From Barnesiella propionica (GTDB lineage: Bacteria > Bacteroidota > Bacteroidia > Bacteroidales > Barnesiellaceae), in assembly GCF_025567045.1 (NCBI RefSeq), contig NZ_JAOQJK010000010.1, positions 1 to 64,000 on the forward strand: DNA of 64,000 nucleotides, written 5' to 3'. Positions 62,549-64,000 of the stretch are shown here, in pieces; position 1 is the first letter of the stretch, and every line of letters starts with the position of its first letter. The notes below the pieces were generated by a model. The model ran no database searches. It was given only the letters and a program-made list of their open reading frames with translations, and had not been told where the DNA came from. The translations under genes were made by a program, and so were the position numbers.

Positions 62549-62587
62549 ATATAAACACAATTGTATAACCAATCAAAACACAAGACA

Positions 62588-63166
62588 ATGGAAAAAAGCA
62601 TTAAAGGAACCAGAACAGAACAAAATTTACTGAAATCTTTTGCAGGTGAATCACAGGCAAGAAGCCGTTATACGTTCTTTGCCAGCGTAGCTAAAAAAGA
62701 AGGGTATGAACAGATAGCCGGCGTATTTATGGAAACCGCCGAACAAGAAAAAGAACATGCTAAAAAATTCTTTAAATATCTTGAAGGCGGTATGGTAGAA
62801 ATCACAGCTTCCTATCCCGCAGGCATCATCAGTACAACAGCAGAAAACCTGCGCGCTGCTGCCGAAGGAGAGAATGAGGAATGGGCCGATTTATACCCTG
62901 AATTCGCAAAAATAGCCGAAGAAGAAGGCTTTCCTGCTATCGCCACTACATTTAAAATGGTCGCCCGCGTAGAAGCCGAACACGAAGCTCGTTACCGTAA
63001 ATTACTGGAACGCGTAGAAACCGGCAAATTCTTTGAAGAAGAAACCGAAATAGAATGGCAATGCCGTAACTGCGGATATGTTCATAAAGGTAAAAAAGCG
63101 CCTCAGTTATGTCCGGCATGCCAGCACCCGCAAGCTTATTTTGAAAGAAAGAAAAACAATTACTAA
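62588..63166 (+). CDS. rbr: Rubrerythrin
   Basis: The 192-aa product is counted from ATG at 62588 ([20 protein letters not shown]). The diiron ferritin-like domain (about 1-145) has [49 protein letters not shown]-like [14 protein letters not shown] and [11 protein letters not shown], which supply the Glu/His ligands. A rubredoxin-like domain ends the protein ([20 protein letters not shown], two CxxC). It removes hydrogen peroxide in anaerobes. It is cotranscribed with the Fur-family gene. Confidence 0.96.
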   Translation: MEKSIKGTRTEQNLLKSFAGESQARSRYTFFASVAKKEGYEQIAGVFMETAEQEKEHAKKFFKYLEGGMVEITASYPAGIISTTAENLRAAAEGENEEWADLYPEFAKIAEEEGFPAIATTFKMVARVEAEHEARYRKLLERVETGKFFEEETEIEWQCRNCGYVHKGKKAPQLCPACQHPQAYFERKKNNY

Positions 63167-63183
63167 TACCGGTAATTCATAAA

Positions 63184-63217
63184 AATAGAGAGGCTATAAC
63201 AGCCCCTCTATTTTTTT
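63184..63217 (+). terminator. Terminator of the fur-rbr unit
   Basis: A 12-bp stem with one mismatch (63184-63195 with 63201-63212) has a 5-nt loop and is followed by a run of seven Ts. Confidence 0.85.
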
Positions 63218-63236
63218 ATACCAGAAAAACAAATGC

Positions 63237-64000
63237 TCAACGAAAAGACGGAGAGATTTTTATCCCCTCCCGGCTATATGAATTATAAATGCTTTTCAAT
63301 TCGGCATATATCAGTACTTCGGCATGACTCTCCCATTTTCTGAACATCTCATTAGGCTTATAATCCGGTATAGTATCCAGCAATACGTCCAGATCAAAAT
63401 ACCCGGCAACGGCTCCGGCGCCCACCTTTAATGCATCGTATGCATTACAGATTTGTTCTATATGAACCGGGACCATCATTACAGGTTTTTGCAGATACAG
63501 CGCCTCACACACCGATTCAAAACCTGCGGTAGTCGAGTATCCCTTACAACCGGCCATATAAGAAAGAAAAGTTTGGTCATTGATGCGATGCAGATTCAAC
63601 CCATCGGAAATCCGTAAAACATCCGGAACATCTTTTTTATCCCAAAAGAATTCCAATTTTTCATCAGGATGTTTTCTATGCCAATCTTCAATCTCGGACA
63701 AATAACCGCTATTAAGCATGTATCCATGAATATAATCTCTTGTTTCATTTTTTTGCTGTTTGACCTCCTTTCTTAACAACGGAGGGACTACGGCTATTCC
63801 GCTTTTCCGGTCATCGGAAAGCGGATAGAATGATAATGCCAGCCGGGAAGAGGCTCCCAGTGCAGTCATCTTAGTGAAAAAACGTAATAAATTGATCTCC
63901 AACCAGGATACTTTCGGAAAAATATATTTACGATGCAAAAACATATACTGATGTCCTATACATACTATAGGAACCCGGACAGAAAAGAAGAAATTAGTGA
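63237..64000 (-). CDS. Glycosyltransferase-like protein, 5' end cut by window
   Basis: The frame stays open from the stop at 63237 to the window edge, so the N-terminus is missing and the apparent Met at 63944 is internal. The visible about 254 residues include VPIVCIGHQYMFLHRKY and, near the end, GCKGYSTTAGFESVCEALYL followed by KPVMMVPVHIEQICNAYDAL. The last two resemble the donor-binding segment of MurG/UGT-type (GT-B) glycosyltransferases. The acceptor is unknown. It converges on the fur-rbr unit. Confidence 0.82.
   Translation of the reverse strand, partial: TNFFFSVRVPIVCIGHQYMFLHRKYIFPKVSWLEINLLRFFTKMTALGASSRLALSFYPLSDDRKSGIAVVPPLLRKEVKQQKNETRDYIHGYMLNSGYLSEIEDWHRKHPDEKLEFFWDKKDVPDVLRISDGLNLHRINDQTFLSYMAGCKGYSTTAGFESVCEALYLQKPVMMVPVHIEQICNAYDALKVGAGAVAGYFDLDVLLDTIPDYKPNEMFRKWESHAEVLIYAELKSIYNSYSREGIKISPSFR

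Noticed and set aside
1..64000. CRISPR array, insertion sequence or prophage
   Set aside because: No regularly spaced repeats, transposase, integrase or phage genes were seen on either strand.

Overview
The window is a piece of a Bacteroidota (order Bacteroidales) chromosome. The evidence is two SusC/SusD loci, at least seven proteins ending in type IX secretion (T9SS) sorting domains, repeated TAnnTTTG -7 promoter elements, moderate A+T content, and housekeeping genes in typical Bacteroidales form. A genus cannot be named from sequence alone. No insertion sequence, integrase, CRISPR array, rRNA or replication origin was seen. The only RNA gene identified with confidence is one tRNA-Lys.

Region 1 (1-18027, all leftward) is a glycan-type utilisation locus. 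It reads SusC, a SusD-like-2 lipoprotein, a small surface lipoprotein and a PKD lipoprotein. An internal terminator follows, then a GHL10-type glycoside hydrolase with fibronectin-III-like repeats, an unknown T9SS cargo protein, and three tandem phosphodiester-glycosidase (NAGPA-type) proteins, the last cut by the window edge. The logic suggests surface cleavage of a glycan carrying sugar-1-phosphodiesters, with uptake by the SusCD pair. Region 2 (18815-27912, leftward) is a second SusCD locus without carbohydrate enzymes: SusC, SusD, a HExxH metallohydrolase lipoprotein, a DUF4302 lipoprotein and a T9SS protein. It looks like a peptide or protein import locus.

Region 3 (29112-36519, rightward) is a Crp/Fnr-family regulator followed by an AcrAB-TolC-type efflux operon ending in an LpxA-type acyltransferase. 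A perfect FNR-like palindrome lies at about -41.5 relative to the predicted start site of the efflux operon. Region 4 (36806-42274) holds tRNA-Lys, a metallo-hydrolase, an RsmI-family and an RsmF-family methyltransferase transcribed divergently from one 18-bp palindromic promoter, and glycogen branching enzyme.

Region 5 (42533-45054, leftward) is a decayed accessory operon. It has a T9SS protein, an 82-aa stub like the start of Bacteroidota RHS/DUF6443 proteins, a secreted protein gene broken by an in-frame TAA just after its signal peptide, and a second, frameshifted copy of that gene. Region 6 (45153-52900) holds a RecD/Pif1-like helicase, DUF3822, a secreted endonuclease I, a UroD-family protein, RsmD, an EamA transporter and an RRM RNA-binding protein. 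Region 7 (52975-58933) is a CzcABC-type metal efflux operon preceded by a His-rich small protein. Region 8 (59044-64000) has an rplY-pth-S4 operon, galE, a Fur-family regulator with rubrerythrin under a 17-bp palindrome that abuts the promoter, and a partial glycosyltransferase.

The best candidates for new biology are the triple NAGPA/GHL10 locus, the regulator/FNR-box/efflux/LpxA unit, the palindromic two-way promoter, and the decaying RHS-associated cassette.
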